A stretch of DNA of 64,000 bases, taken from NCBI GenBank assembly GCA_958430865.1, contig CAUDNR010001668.1:129098-193097 (forward strand). The letters run 5' to 3'. Positions 11,752-23,615 of this stretch are shown piece after piece (the first letter of the stretch is position 1; every line of letters begins with the position of its first letter). The notes beneath the pieces are model-generated. The model searched no databases. It was not told the DNA's origin and saw only the letters and a program-made list of their open reading frames with translations. The position numbers were made by a program, and so were the translations under genes. Origin of the DNA: Entrophospora sp. SA101 (Eukaryota > Glomeromycota > Glomeromycetes > Entrophosporales > Entrophosporaceae).

Positions 11752-14700
11752 GGAAAGTATATTAATATAAAAAAATTTTTTTTGTGCCATGGAAATAATA
11801 GGAACGCCTTGATCACATTTCAAAACATTGTACCTATATCGTTGTATTTATCAATTGAATTTGTTAAAAGTGTTCAAGTATGTTGTTGTCGATATTATTC
11901 TTCTTGGTGATAATAATCATTATTATCGTCAAATTCATTAATATTTTTTTTTAAAAAAATTTTAGGCATATTTCATTTTTATGGATGATGAAATGAAATA
12001 TGCTGAAACAAACACACCTTGTATACCAAAAAATTGGAATTTATCTGATGATTTAGGTGAAAAAAAATTATTTATTTGTTTGTTTTTTTTTTTTTAAAAA
12101 AAAAAAAGTTCGAAAATGCTTAATTAACATTTTTTAAAAAATAAATATAAAAAAGGTCAAGTTGAATATATATTTTCAGATAAAACTGGAACTTTGACGA
12201 GAAATGTTATGGAATTTCGTAAATGTTCTATTGGTGATAAAATATATCATGGTGATCCGCCTTTATTTTCTGAAAATGAAGAAGATAATAATTTAGTTGA
12301 AAGTTTATCATCAGGTCTTAAGAATAATAAGAATAGTAATAGTAATGATAATAATAGTAGTAATAAGAAGAAGAATAGTATTGAGTCAGAAATGCATTTA
12401 ACATCATCAACAGCATCATCAAGCTCATCTAACAATAATGTTGATACTAACAATACTAATAACGAATTATCACTGGCAGTTAATCCAACTAAAAAACCAC
12501 TTAAATTACCATTTGTTGATTCTGAACTCTCTAAAGATTTATCTGACAATGCTGACCCTGCTCGTGCAAAAGTGATAAATGATTTCTTTACACTGCTTGC
12601 TATATGTCACACAGTTTTAATTAGTACAGGTCCTGATGGTGAAATACAATACAAAGCACAATCTCCTGATGAAGCTGCTCTGGTTCAAGCTGCAAAAGAC
12701 GTAGGATTCACATTTTGTTCTCGTGAACAAGAAAAAATAGTATTTACTAAACCCAACGGTGAAAAAGTTCAATATAAATTGCTGAATATTATCGAATTCA
12801 CTAGTGCAAGGAAACGTATGAGTATCATAGTACAATGCCCAAAAACAAACAAGATTATATTGTTTAGCAAAGGTGCTGATAATGTTATTTTTGAAAGGTT
12901 GAAACTAGGTCAAGAATTTAGTTTAACTGCTGAGCATCTTGAAGAGTTTGCGAAAGAAGGTAGATATCCTATTTTATAATTATTATTACTAATGTGTGTA
13001 GTTAAATCTTAATTTTTGATTTTGCAATGTCTAGGTCTTAGAACATTGTGTTTAGGATATGCAGAAATTGATCCACAAGAATATCAAAATTGGGATATGG
13101 AATATAAAAAAGCTTCAACTGCACTTGAAAATCGTGAAAAGGAAGTTGCAAAAGTTGCTGATAAAATTGAAAGTAATTTGACATTGCTTGGTGCAACTGC
13201 CATTGAAGACAGATTGCAAGACGGTGTCCCAGAATGTATAGCTACATTGAAACGTGCCGGTATAAAGATTTGGGTTTTAACAGGTGATAAAATGGAAACA
13301 GCCATAAGTATTGGATTTTCGACATGTTTGTTGAGTAAAGATATGAACTTGATTATTATTAGAGGTGGTGCATATGGTGAAGAAAATAGTGCTTATCAAC
13401 AGATGTGTAATGCTGTTGAAAAATTTTTTGATAATGATCAGGAACTTCAAGAAATTGTAAAGTCTAATCAGGTGCCACCTGTAACATCAGTCAATCCTAA
13501 TCCCAGATCATCAGTCTCACATGCTCGTCAAATGAGTCTTACTGCTTCAATGCTCTCGGTAACATCCAATCAATCCAGAACAGGTGGTTATGCTCTGGTG
13601 ATTGATGGTGTGGCGTTAACGCATGCTCTGAAGGAATCATTTAGTAAAAAGTTATTGTTGAATTTAGCTTGTCGTTGCAAAGGTGTTATTTGTTGTCGTG
13701 TCTCTCCTTTACAAAAAGCACAAGTTGTTGAATTAGTAAAAGAAGGTAAAAACGCAATGACTTGTGCAATTGGTGATGGTGCAAATGATGTCAGCATGAT
13801 TCAGGTGATTATTTAATTTTTGTTCTTATTTTAATTTTTGTAAAAAAAAAAAAAAATTTTTTAAATTATTCTTTATATATATATATATATATATATATAG
13901 GCCGCGCACATTGGAATAGGAGTCGCAGGTGAAGAAGGATTACAAGCTGTGATGGCTTCAGATTATGCAATGGCACAATTTAAATATTTAACACGTCTAT
14001 TGCTGGTTCATGGACATTATGCCTACATAAGGAATTCTTCAATGATTCTAAATTTTTTTTACAAAAACATGATTGGAGTTGGTGTTCTATTTTGGTTTCA
14101 ATTCTTTTGCGGTTATTCCACGGCTGTTGTTTTCGAATACACATACACCTTATTCTGGAATTTATTTTTTACATGTATAGCAGTTTTGGCTATAGGTGTT
14201 TTTGATAGAGATGTGCCTGATAAAATAGCAATAGATGTACCAGAATTATATCAATGGGGTATTAAAAAAAGAGCTTATACCATGAAAATATTCTTAATCT
14301 TTATGTTTGAAGGGATCTACCAATCTTTAATAATATTTTTCATACCGTACCTTGCCTATAGTACTGGAAGTACAAACACAGAAGGTCGAGAACCGGATCA
14401 ACTTGAGATGGGAACTACAATGGCAGTTGCATGTATAACAATGGCTAATCTGTTCACAGGATTCAATGCTCAATGTTGGACGGTATTTCATTTTGTTGCG
14501 GTGTTTGGATCAATAGGGTTATTCCTGATTTACATTTGTGTTTATAGCTTAATACCAATTTCACCTATTGTTGGATTCATTGATATCATGTACACTTCAG
14601 GAACGTTTTATTTTTCCGTATTGGTAGCATTAGTTATATCGATTCTTCCCAGATATTTATACAAATACTATCAAAGAAACTATCGTCCAACAGATATTGA

Positions 14701-15184
14701 TATCATTCAAGAGATATGTAAAAAGGATCCTACACATGATTTCACTAAAGATAAAAAACTTTATCCAACTCTTACGCTTACCAGGCAAACAACTCGCGAT
14801 TCACGTAAATCAGTACCATCTCCAAGGCCTAGTTTTGCCACAGAGCATACAATGAATGTATCATTACCAGATACATTAACAACTGAATCACCAGCAACAG
14901 CAACAACATTTCCACCACCACCACCGTCATCACTATCAATATCAATATCACCGCCACCATATCAACAACAAGTAACAATAGCAGAAGAATTTTATAATGA
15001 TCAATTTGAAATATGTGGTAGTATGACTAATATGGAAACAGGTTTAACAGAACCGATGCGTGGCTATGCTTTCTCACAAGAGGAAGGCTCTGGTCGTGTA
15101 ATGCTTTCTCCGCAAGATTCTGTTGATTTATCACCTTCAGAAGAAACTGTTAATTTATCAGAGAAGTCCGAGAAATCCAAATAA
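10337..15184 (+). CDS. P4-type ATPase (phospholipid flippase, Dnf-like)
   Basis: Model of eight exons: 10337-10916, 10995-11436, 11517-11657, 11802-11877, 11966-12056, 12156-12959, 13035-13804 and 13901-15184, 1395 aa. All introns are GT-AG and all phases agree. P4-ATPases move phospholipids from the outer to the cytosolic leaflet of plasma and Golgi/endosomal membranes, usually with a Cdc50-type subunit. Seen in order: N-terminal KYTVFTFIPKNLYEQF leading into TM1-2, the P4 signature DGETNL, PISLY in TM4, the phosphorylation site DKTGTLTRN, GDGANDV, then six C-terminal membrane segments and QFKYLTRLLLVHGHYAY. The class resembles Dnf1/Dnf2 more than Drs2, by the ALP.FIITGITAIKD region. An Asn/Ser-rich low-complexity insert of about 60 residues follows the phosphorylation site. 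The C-terminal tail is Pro/Ser/Thr-rich. Confidence 0.93.
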
Positions 15185-15679
15185 TTTTTTCTATATTTAT
15201 TAATAATATATTGTATAAAATAAATTTTATTTTTTTACATCCAAAAACATAAAAAAATTAATTAATCAATTAGATAGATAACCTTTTTTTTTTTTTTAAT
15301 GAGAAACTTTTAACAAATTTTAATCTACCTATTTTATTATTTAATCAATTAATTAATAATAATAAAACCATTTTTAAAAGGTTTTCGATAATTTGTAATT
15401 AAATCATTCGTTACAAATAGAGATTCCGTCAATGATTTATTTAGCGTTGGCCCAAAATGACGCCTGGATGAGCTTGTATAAAAGTTGAAAATACACTTTG
15501 TATAATTTTGAAAGTTATATGACTGTTTAATAAAGCTCAAATTTTTTTTTCAATGCGTAAATTAGCCAATCATATTTTCCCTCTAGTGTCACATGGAAAA
15601 TTAGTAATTTCTAGAACATCAAGACTGTCTATATTAATAAATAAAAGCTCTTTACAATAAAAAAGTTTAACGAACATAT
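15185..15679. other. Intergenic after the P4-ATPase
   Basis: A+T-rich 3' flank with poly-T and TTAATTAA runs. No gene is seen. The polyadenylation region of the P4-ATPase is presumably just after 15184. Confidence 0.4.
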
Positions 15680-16080
15680 TACAGTCGAATTCCTCCATTC
15701 TAAATGCACGGACTTCTCATTCCAAAGCTTATAGAGAGCTTATAAAATCTAATGCCAATACCCTTTCATTTTATGCTTGTTCCGTATGTTTTATGTGGAA
15801 TTAAAAACATACCCTTTCATGAAAAGCACGGGATACGTACGAAATACACATTGGATGTATGTAGAAATACAAATCTCGTATGTATTTCGTGTCGTGTGTT
15901 CGTAGTTGATACATCATGTAATGGTAATGCATACTAATACGAAAAACGTACGGGAAATACGGGTTCTGTAAATTTCGTGTTATTATTATTTTGTGTGCAT
16001 CCCGTCCGTACTTTTGTGCTTTTTCGCTGGAAGATTCCGTACGATAATTCCGGAAACATACGACGCATGCACTGTTTTTC
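15680..16080 (+). mobile_element. MITE-like element related to 6430-6644
   Basis: It begins TACAGTCGAATTCCTCC and carries CTAAATGCACGG and CTCATTCC, matching the element end at 6644 in opposite orientation. The following 300 bp is unusually rich in CGTA (for example GGGATACGTACGAAATACAC and CGTACGGGAAATACGGGTT). The right boundary is uncertain and no TIR partner was found. Confidence 0.4.
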
Positions 16081-16097
16081 CATAAACAATAATAGGG

Positions 16098-16250
16098 CAG
16101 AGTTTCACGAGTGTGAGAAAGTCAAAAGATTCTCCAAAAGTCGAAACCAGTTTTGACTTTTGACTTTTGATTTAGTTTTGACATATGACTTTTAATTTCA
16201 ATTTTGAATTCACTTCTTTAAAATAGACTTGGGAACCAACACCGTAGGAA
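16098..16250. repeat. Dispersed repeat, truncated copy of the element at 43613
   Basis: It contains GTGAGAAAGTCAAAAG, AAGTCGAAACCAGTTTTGAC and a right end reading GGGAACCAACACCG. All three recur in the same order at 43613-43786. The left terminal repeat is missing here. Confidence 0.6.
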
Positions 16251-17240
16251 TTGAAATTTTCTTTTGGTATTCAACATAAACTTTTATTATTAAAATTCAA
16301 AACCAGACAGGATTTCAGGGATCAAAAATTTTTAACATCACGATTGTATTACCACTGTAATGTGTGATGGATATTTGTTTTTCACCTCTTATATAGAATG
16401 GTTAATTTACATTAGATCCATTATGGAATCCAAGAATTATAGCACTGTTAGAAGTATTTTGAAGAAGAAACAAAGTGAAAAAATTGCTCCTTGTATCTAC
16501 TTTTATTTTTATTTTAATTCAATCAATAATAGAAAAATACATAAAAATATAAAAAAATAGTGATTTGTGGATCTAACAATGGTACACATGTGTTCATATA
16601 TAATTTTCAAATTTGGCCACTTATTATGTCAATTGCTGGTACTAGACTAGACGCACCATAGAATTGGGAAAAAATTTCCAAGATCAAATCATTATTGATG
16701 AATGAATGTCATTGAAAATTAGCAAAATTCATAAATTCTTGATTTGATGATACAAATAAAATTTCTAATTCCCAAATTAAATAAGCAGAGTTCAAACAGA
16801 AGTGGACAAAGTATTGGTGTAACCACTAGCAAATTTGATTTATTTCGGTTATTGTATTAAAACTATTATGATTATTATTTATTTGAATTGGTACCCAAAA
16901 AAAAAAAGATCACAATTCATATCTCTAAAAATGAATATATTAAAATAAATAAATAATTAATTGTAAAGAAATATATTCACAAAATTTATTAATAAATAAT
17001 GTGAATATATAACCAGAGTTAAAATAAGAAAACTCACAGAATTTGCCAGTAAAACCTGGCTGGATACATGAGTATTAATTTAACATCTAAATCTATTATT
17101 ATTATTATTATTAGTTGAATGGATGAATGCTAAAAATAAGAAAAGTCTTTTGAAAATCCTTGATTTAAAAATAAAATGAAAATTGTTTTTGATTAAATTA
17201 AAAATCCAAATTTGATAAATAATAAATACACAAAATATTA
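16251..17240. other. Intergenic, no gene recognised
   Basis: A short frame at 16360-16560 starts with ATG but has no conserved feature. The rest is AT-rich sequence. The last part is the 3' flank of the palmitoyltransferase gene. Confidence 0.4.
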
Positions 17241-19722
17241 TTATAATTGCTGATGAGTTTGTACTGCTGTAGTTGATGAGGATGATGACGGTGAAGATGG
17301 CGAGGATGGCGAGTCTATCATTGCTCCTTCTCCTGCATTATCATTACTGCCTTTAATGAAAGTTTCATTCGGTTCACTATTATTTTCTGCATCTGTTATT
17401 TGTGTCTCATGTGTAATTGTAACTTGTGTTTCCTGTGTGATTTTGACCTGTGTCTCTTGTATTTTTTGTGATAATTGTTGTTGTTCATTTGAATACACAT
17501 CTCTTCTTAATCCGCCATCACTTCTGCCATCTCCTAAATTCAAATTCTCTATATCAACGTATGCCCTTCTATTCACAGAACTTTAAAAAATTCACAAGAT
17601 ATTATCAGTATTTATAGTATTAAATAGAAGTTGTTGTGAATAATATTTGGTGAAATAACAAACCTTCGTGTCAAAGGCCTGCAAAGTACCCAGAGACAAT
17701 TTACAAACGTATTTTTATAAGAAAATGGATTTTTTGCACCATTCCTCCTAGCTGCCGGTGCACGAATCTACACATGTGTGCATGCATTAGTGAATTATTA
17801 AGCTAAATAAAAAAATTTAATGGAATGAAAATAAAATTACCTGTTCATGTGTTGTTAAATTTTTACTAATTAAATAAGTATGATAACATGTCAATCCACC
17901 AACAGACCACATCAAGAAAAACGCTAATACAGCCAACCCAAAAGTAAACATAACACATTAAGGTATATATATAAATGTCTTATAAAACGTACATGTATAT
18001 TATATATTAATATTGTAAAAAAGTAAAAAAGGATATCTAACTGGTTCAGCTATTATAGTTTCAATAAATCCAATTTTCTTTTCCTTCGTCAGTAATAATA
18101 AATGCGTCAAGCAAAATCCTTGAAGATAAAGGCATATTATAGTTGCTGAAGCTATAAATGTATAAAATGTTCTGTAGTTTCTTCTTCCTATACAATTATT
18201 CAGCCAAATACAATGATGATCTTCATTTTCTATATAATTGAGAATTAAAGAATTAATTATAAATATTCATATAATTATGTTGAATAATAAATAAATAATA
18301 ACATACCAACACAGTTATCACATTGTCGACAATGACTAGATCTTGGGGGTCTGTAAATTTTACATGTTTCACAATACTTTGATCTAATCACTTGTCCATT
18401 CACTCTAATTTCTTTAGGAAGCGAGACATAATTATTAGAATTATAAGCAGCATTGTTAGTATTACCTAGAGCTTCTGTTGATGGTAAAGGATCAAGATTA
18501 CGTGGAATGATCTAAAGAACAAACAAAAAAACATTTAAATATATTTTTTAAGATTTTGTTTTTAAAAAATAAATCTACTTACACCAGGATCAGACCATGA
18601 TGTTCTTAGCATACTTGTTAATGTTAATAAAAATAAATAGATAAACATAAAAATCACTGCCGGTGAAACGTTATGAAAAAGAAAAGGACAACTACACGAC
18701 GATCGAAAAATAAATTAATTAATAAATTTCTACATCCTCCCAAAAAAAAAAATGTTTATGATAATAAACACTAACGTGAATCCTAAAAAAAGTCCAGATG
18801 GTATAACTAATGTTAAAACTGCTGTCGTAAATGCAAAAGAATGTCGACTTGTCATTATCCTTCCGCCCAAAAAAAATCTATTTCTCCCAGGCCATAATTG
18901 ATAAAGCTTTTTCTGCTTTACTTTATCTTTATTGCTTTTTTTTGATTTTGTTGTTGGTGAAATGATACGTGGCATATGACTAATATCAAATTCATTGAAT
19001 ATATATTGTTGATCTGCAGATGTTGATGCAGGATTTTTTTGGGGCGTTAGTTTAGCGGAAGGAGGCATATTAGAAAAAGGATTATTATTAGAATTTTTCG
19101 AAAATATATTATTAGAGTTTGTTAAATCTCTGGTGGATGATGGATATGTTATTCCTGCTGATCCTGTACGAATCATTTGCGGTCTGTATGATGTTGGATC
19201 TAGTATTAAGTCCTGAGGAGACGGCTCGAACAACGAATCAATCGATGTCGATTGTTGTGAAGTAGGATCATTATCATAATCTTTTTGCCGTATTAGTAAT
19301 AATGCACTTGGTGGTCGAACAGGAGTTGTCATCATGTGTTCTGGTGATGAATCATCATCAACGTTAAGTATTGAATCAATTGATTGGTCAAGTGTCGGAT
19401 TGTGCGGTGATAATATATCTATGAGAAGATTTGAGGAAAAGGTGGTAAGTGCGATAGAAGAAGATAAATTAGATGGTGATGATATATCTTCTTCTAATGT
19501 ATTTAAGGGATAATTATTATTCGCTGTTGTGATGGTATTTGCATTCTGATGTAAAGGCAATGACGTGGTGGTGACTTGGTTATTGTTGTTGTTGTTTTGT
19601 AGTGTGGGAAAAGAAGTTTTATGTCTAATTGAGGGATTTTGTGATGTCGGTTTTCTTGGAGCGAAAAAATGTTTTGAAGGTAAAATTCCTGATGCATGAC
19701 GAGAGGTACGTGTCCGACTCAT
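17241..19722 (-). CDS. ERF2: ERF2-type DHHC protein S-acyltransferase
   Basis: Seven-exon model, complement of 17241-17580, 17664-17767, 17841-17943, 18037-18229, 18307-18511, 18583-18691 and 18776-19722, 666 aa. ERF2 is an ER/Golgi membrane enzyme that palmitoylates Ras-type proteins together with Erf4. A Ser/Thr/Asn-rich N-terminal region of about 260 residues is followed by [17 protein letters not shown], the family's cytosolic entry motif. Two membrane segments, the Cys-rich domain ([20 protein letters not shown]) with [14 protein letters not shown], two more membrane segments and the TTHEQIR...NPFSYKN motif complete the fold. Five introns are GT-AG. The intron at 17944-18036 has no usable GT-AG pair but matches U12 AT-AC consensus (see the separate entry). 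The tail holds repeats of QVxITxET. Confidence 0.93.
17944..18036 (-). other. Putative U12-type (AT-AC) intron in ERF2
   Basis: On the coding strand the intron starts ATATCCTTTT, a full match to the U12 5' splice consensus. It ends TTTAC|, with CCTTAAT as a branch-point match about 15 bases before the AC. With these borders the reading runs [16 protein letters not shown], continuing the fourth membrane helix. No AG acceptor in this interval keeps the frame open, because TAA lies between the last AG and the conserved coding sequence. Confidence 0.8.
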
Positions 19723-20042
19723 CTTTTATTTTATTATTTGAAATTTCTATATATAATCTATATATATATATATATATCTTTTATCATACAATTAATTGTC
19801 TCTTTATTTGTTAATTTACAAGATCTCTCATAAATAAATAATCTATTCACCTAATTATATTCTAATTTTCTAATAATAATAATTATTGATATTATTTAAA
19901 AGAAAGATAGGTAGGTAACTAAATAATTAATTATTAGAAACAGTTTTAATTTATTTAAAAATTTTTATAATTGATATAATAATAATAAATAATTATACTG
20001 CAAGAGCATAAAACTTTTCAGGGTAAAGGCCTTATCTATTTC
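19723..20042. other. Upstream region of ERF2
   Basis: AT-rich sequence with a TATATA run at 19758-19777, about 40-55 bp before the ATG on the minus strand. The TATATA run is compatible with a core promoter, but nothing proves it. Confidence 0.3.
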
Positions 20043-20149
20043 AGGGTTAGCAATCAGAATACCCAAATTGCTAAAAAGAGGTAAATTAGACATTTGCACA
20101 GCTATATTACCAAAAAAGGTATATGGGACAGTCTGATCGCCAACCCTGA
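20041..20149. mobile_element. Small MITE, about 109 bp
   Basis: TCAGGGTTAGCAATCAGA on the left and TCTGATCGCCAACCCTGA on the right are inverted repeats with two mismatches. Imperfect copies of CTATT flank both ends and may be the target duplication. No coding capacity. Confidence 0.6.
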
Positions 20150-20369
20150 CCTATTCCACAATAGGTTTATTTATTTGTATAAAATCGGTCATTGAAATTT
20201 TGAGCCCTGAATTTTTTTAGCTCGATCTTAAAATTTGTGTAATATCGTACATTAATTTAATTTGTTTAATTCGTTTACAAATATGTAGAAGAGTAATTCA
20301 GATAAATTAAATTAAAATTATTACTATTATTACTGTTATTATTATTTATTCCAGAGGAAAAAATTGTAA

Positions 20370-22151
20370 CTAACGCTGCCTTCTACCACTAGTAGACATC
20401 AATATAAGTTTTTTCTTTTTATTTTTTTTGCCAAAAAATACTTCTTCTTCATGAAAATCCCAATTATTTTCTTCAACTTCATGGTTTTCTTCTTCAGCCG
20501 ATGAATGTCTTCCACCAGCTATTCCAGCAAATGTAATTGCAGGAGTTCCCCAAACTGTTGTGCGTCCAGTATGCTGATTATTATTATCAATGTCTTTATT
20601 ATTATCATTGGATTTGTCGGAGTCAGTGATACTATTACCACCACCACCATTATTATTATTATCATTGTTATTATTATTACTATCGCTTGTTTCACCACCA
20701 TAAGAATATGAAGGTTGTTGAAAAAATGGATCTGAATCTATAATTTCTTGTTTAGATTCTTTGTTGGCTGCTTGATCTTGTAACCTTTTTTCTTTTCTAG
20801 CCTTTTCTTTGCGACGATTAAGACGTTGTTGAAGTTCATCTTTCATATCACGTTAATTAATAATATACAATTATTAAATATCAACAACAACAATAATAGA
20901 TACAATCATTCTATCGAAGGTTATATATAGACAGACATACTTGAAAAAATTTTCAACGTTGAATCAGAGACAACACCTTTCAAATCAACCTCTAAAAATG
21001 TCACATCGCAACTCAAAGGCAAATGTCCCAAATATTTAAATTTTTTGCGAAGTTCCTATAAATAATAATAAAAAATTAATTAAAAAATAAAATCTTAAAA
21101 CATCATTTCAATTATGATTATTGTACAATATAATTATTGACAAACAATTCTTTACTTCAGTCATTGTTGATTCATCAACACTTATAACGCGAAATGAAAT
21201 CTCGTTTGGAAATTGTTCATATGTTCCAAACTCATATTTCAAAATACGAATATCCAATGGATGTAAATAAACATTTTGACCATCTTCCGACTGATAAAAA
21301 TAGTACGCACTATCACTAGAAATTATAGGTTGTTGAGAATTAGTAGTGGATTTTGACTTCAGCTTATAATCTAATTTTGTTGAAGTCTGTAAATTATTGT
21401 GGTTTCTGGTGTATGATAATATTGATGATGATGATGACGATGATACAGGCGTTGAAGGTGGTGGTTGTGTTTGTGGTGTATCTTTAAATGTATTAGGCAA
21501 CCAGGATGAGGATGAGGGTGATGAAGTTGATATATTAACTTCATTTTCACTATTTTGAAAATCCTGAGAATTTACTATTGGCGAGGATTTTTGGTCAGTT
21601 TCAGGAACCGTAGTGGCGGTGGTAATGAGATCTAAAAGCTTTGATTTATTAAACATCTCAATGGCTTGTTGCTCTACCTCCAAAAGATGAACCGTCGAAT
21701 ATGATTCTTGAAGCAATGCTAATTGATCCTACATACAAATTATAACAGTAATGATAATTAATAGTATATATGTTAATTAAAATTATGTATGTAACAATTA
21801 TAACATAAATAGCCAAGAAAAATACCTGGGTATTAACAATAGCAATCTCAAGAAATGGAATTTCATCATGATAACTTAAAATTTTGGCCTCGTTTAATGT
21901 TACATCGAGTTCTTTTAAATCTCGATTAAACTCTTCTTGCATATAATCAAAAGAAGCAAGCATCAACTTAGAAAATACCAGCGCATTTGGAGTGAAATGC
22001 CATGGTGCAGAAATATTGGTATTGATAATAGTATTATGATTTGATGAATCATAATTTTTAAATAGCCAATTTCTTGATCGTGGGAGTGCAATAGTAGAAT
22101 TCTATTGTTATAACAACAACAACAACATCATTTATTACTATTATTATTATT

Positions 22152-22182
<31 letters not shown>

Positions 22183-23293
22183 CCATCATTGTTAATTGTA
22201 AATATAAAAAATTTTATTTATAAATTTACCATCTGTCTTTGGATTAATCGCATATTGATTGTTTCTTCCCCCTCGATTAATCCAGCATAACCTACTTTAC
22301 TAATAGTCCTAACAGTCCAAAACCTTACACTTTTAAGATCTTTTGCATATACAGAATCCCAACATATTGGACATTTACGCCATTTTTTACTCGATTTATT
22401 ATTGTTGTTGTTATTACTATTGCTATTAATAGTACTGGTACTGCTATTATCATCAGTAAATTGTAAATAGTGGAGAATGCAAGCGAAACAATAAGTATGA
22501 CCACATTTAGTTACGCGAGGAGCAGTTGGTTGTTGTAAACATATTGGACAACTGGGTGTACTATGAGTAGTAATAATCTAATTTTTCAAATTAATCAAAT
22601 TAATTAACAAATGACTAATGAATTAATTCATTGATAAAAAAAAATAGTTATATTATTTTACCACTTGTACTATATCATCCCAATTAAGTAAAATATCTAA
22701 TGTATAATAATTTAATTATTAATTATTTTTAGTATGTATATATTCTATATTTGAATATTTTTTTTAAATTTACCAGGATCAACTAGATAAACAGTATAAT
22801 CTCCAGTTGGTTTAATAATAAATCGGAAGCTTGAATACATTTAAAAAATAGATTTTAGTTTTTTTTTAAAAAATATTATATATAAAAAGAAGATGACTGA
22901 CATACTTGGCATTTACAAAACGTTCTTTATTGTAAGGTTGATAATTGGTTACTCTCTGTCTTCGAGGTGTATGGTTAAAAGATTGTCTTGGTGGAAAGGT
23001 AAAGTTCAAAAGGTGATTAAGAGATATTTGACCTCTCTTATTAGGTGTACCATACAGCTAAGGAGAAGTAAATAAATGCCAAACATACAAATAATTAGAT
23101 TTAGTTATGAATCATAAATGTTTAACTGCAAGAAACATACTAATGGATCCGATTCACTAAGTGATAAATCATTTACTGCAGAGCTGACTATTTCTACCGA
23201 TGAATCAACAGCTTCTTCTTCTATCTGATCAGATTCAATATCATCAACAGATGGAGGAGAAGTCTTTTCAATAGAAACACACCATTTCACCAT
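20370..23293 (-). CDS. RNF10: RNF10/Mag2-like RING-finger ubiquitin ligase
   Basis: Nine-exon model, complement of 20370-20839, 20941-21055, 21156-21728, 21826-22101, 22230-22577, 22662-22696, 22774-22829, 22906-23057 and 23141-23293, 725 aa. All introns are GT-AG. RNF10 in animals and Mag2 in yeast ubiquitinate 40S ribosomal proteins such as uS3 during translation stress. Seen: SLNHLLNFTFPPR and NFRFIIKPTGDY before the RING; the C3HC4 RING itself (CPICLQQPTAP, KCGHTYCFACILHYL, KWRKCPIC) in exon 22230-22577, with an Asn/Ser insert of about 30 residues inside it; and AYYFYQSEDGQNVYLHPLDI, diagnostic of the family. The C-terminus has RRKEKARKEKR and low-complexity stretches. The last exon starts at 20839 on an AG acceptor, not at the ATG 7 bases upstream. 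Confidence 0.9.
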
Positions 23294-23615
23294 AATGATG
23301 AATTAGAGAAAAAACTGCTAAAAAGATTCGGTCCCTAACATGGGATACCGATGATCCTTTCTAAAAAAAAACATTTATTATTATTATTATTATTCAGTCA
23401 GATTTTTTCCAAGTTTGGAAATCTATTCTAGAAATTTTTGTTGATCAATTCATATACGTTACAAATGAGTTTAGAAAACACTCCCGCGTTATGTTATGTC
23501 GTTTTTTTTTTGATATATAGTTTCATAATCCCCAAAGCAATGTAGTTTTTTAAAACTTGAAATTGTGATTATTTTTTATTTTTTCATATATAGAATCATA
23601 TGTGTATAAATTATA

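Noticed and set aside
17944..18036. Ordinary GT-AG splicing of the fourth ERF2 intron (donor GTTAGATATCC)
   Set aside because: No AG acceptor downstream keeps the reading frame open into the conserved exon, whereas AT-AC borders do.
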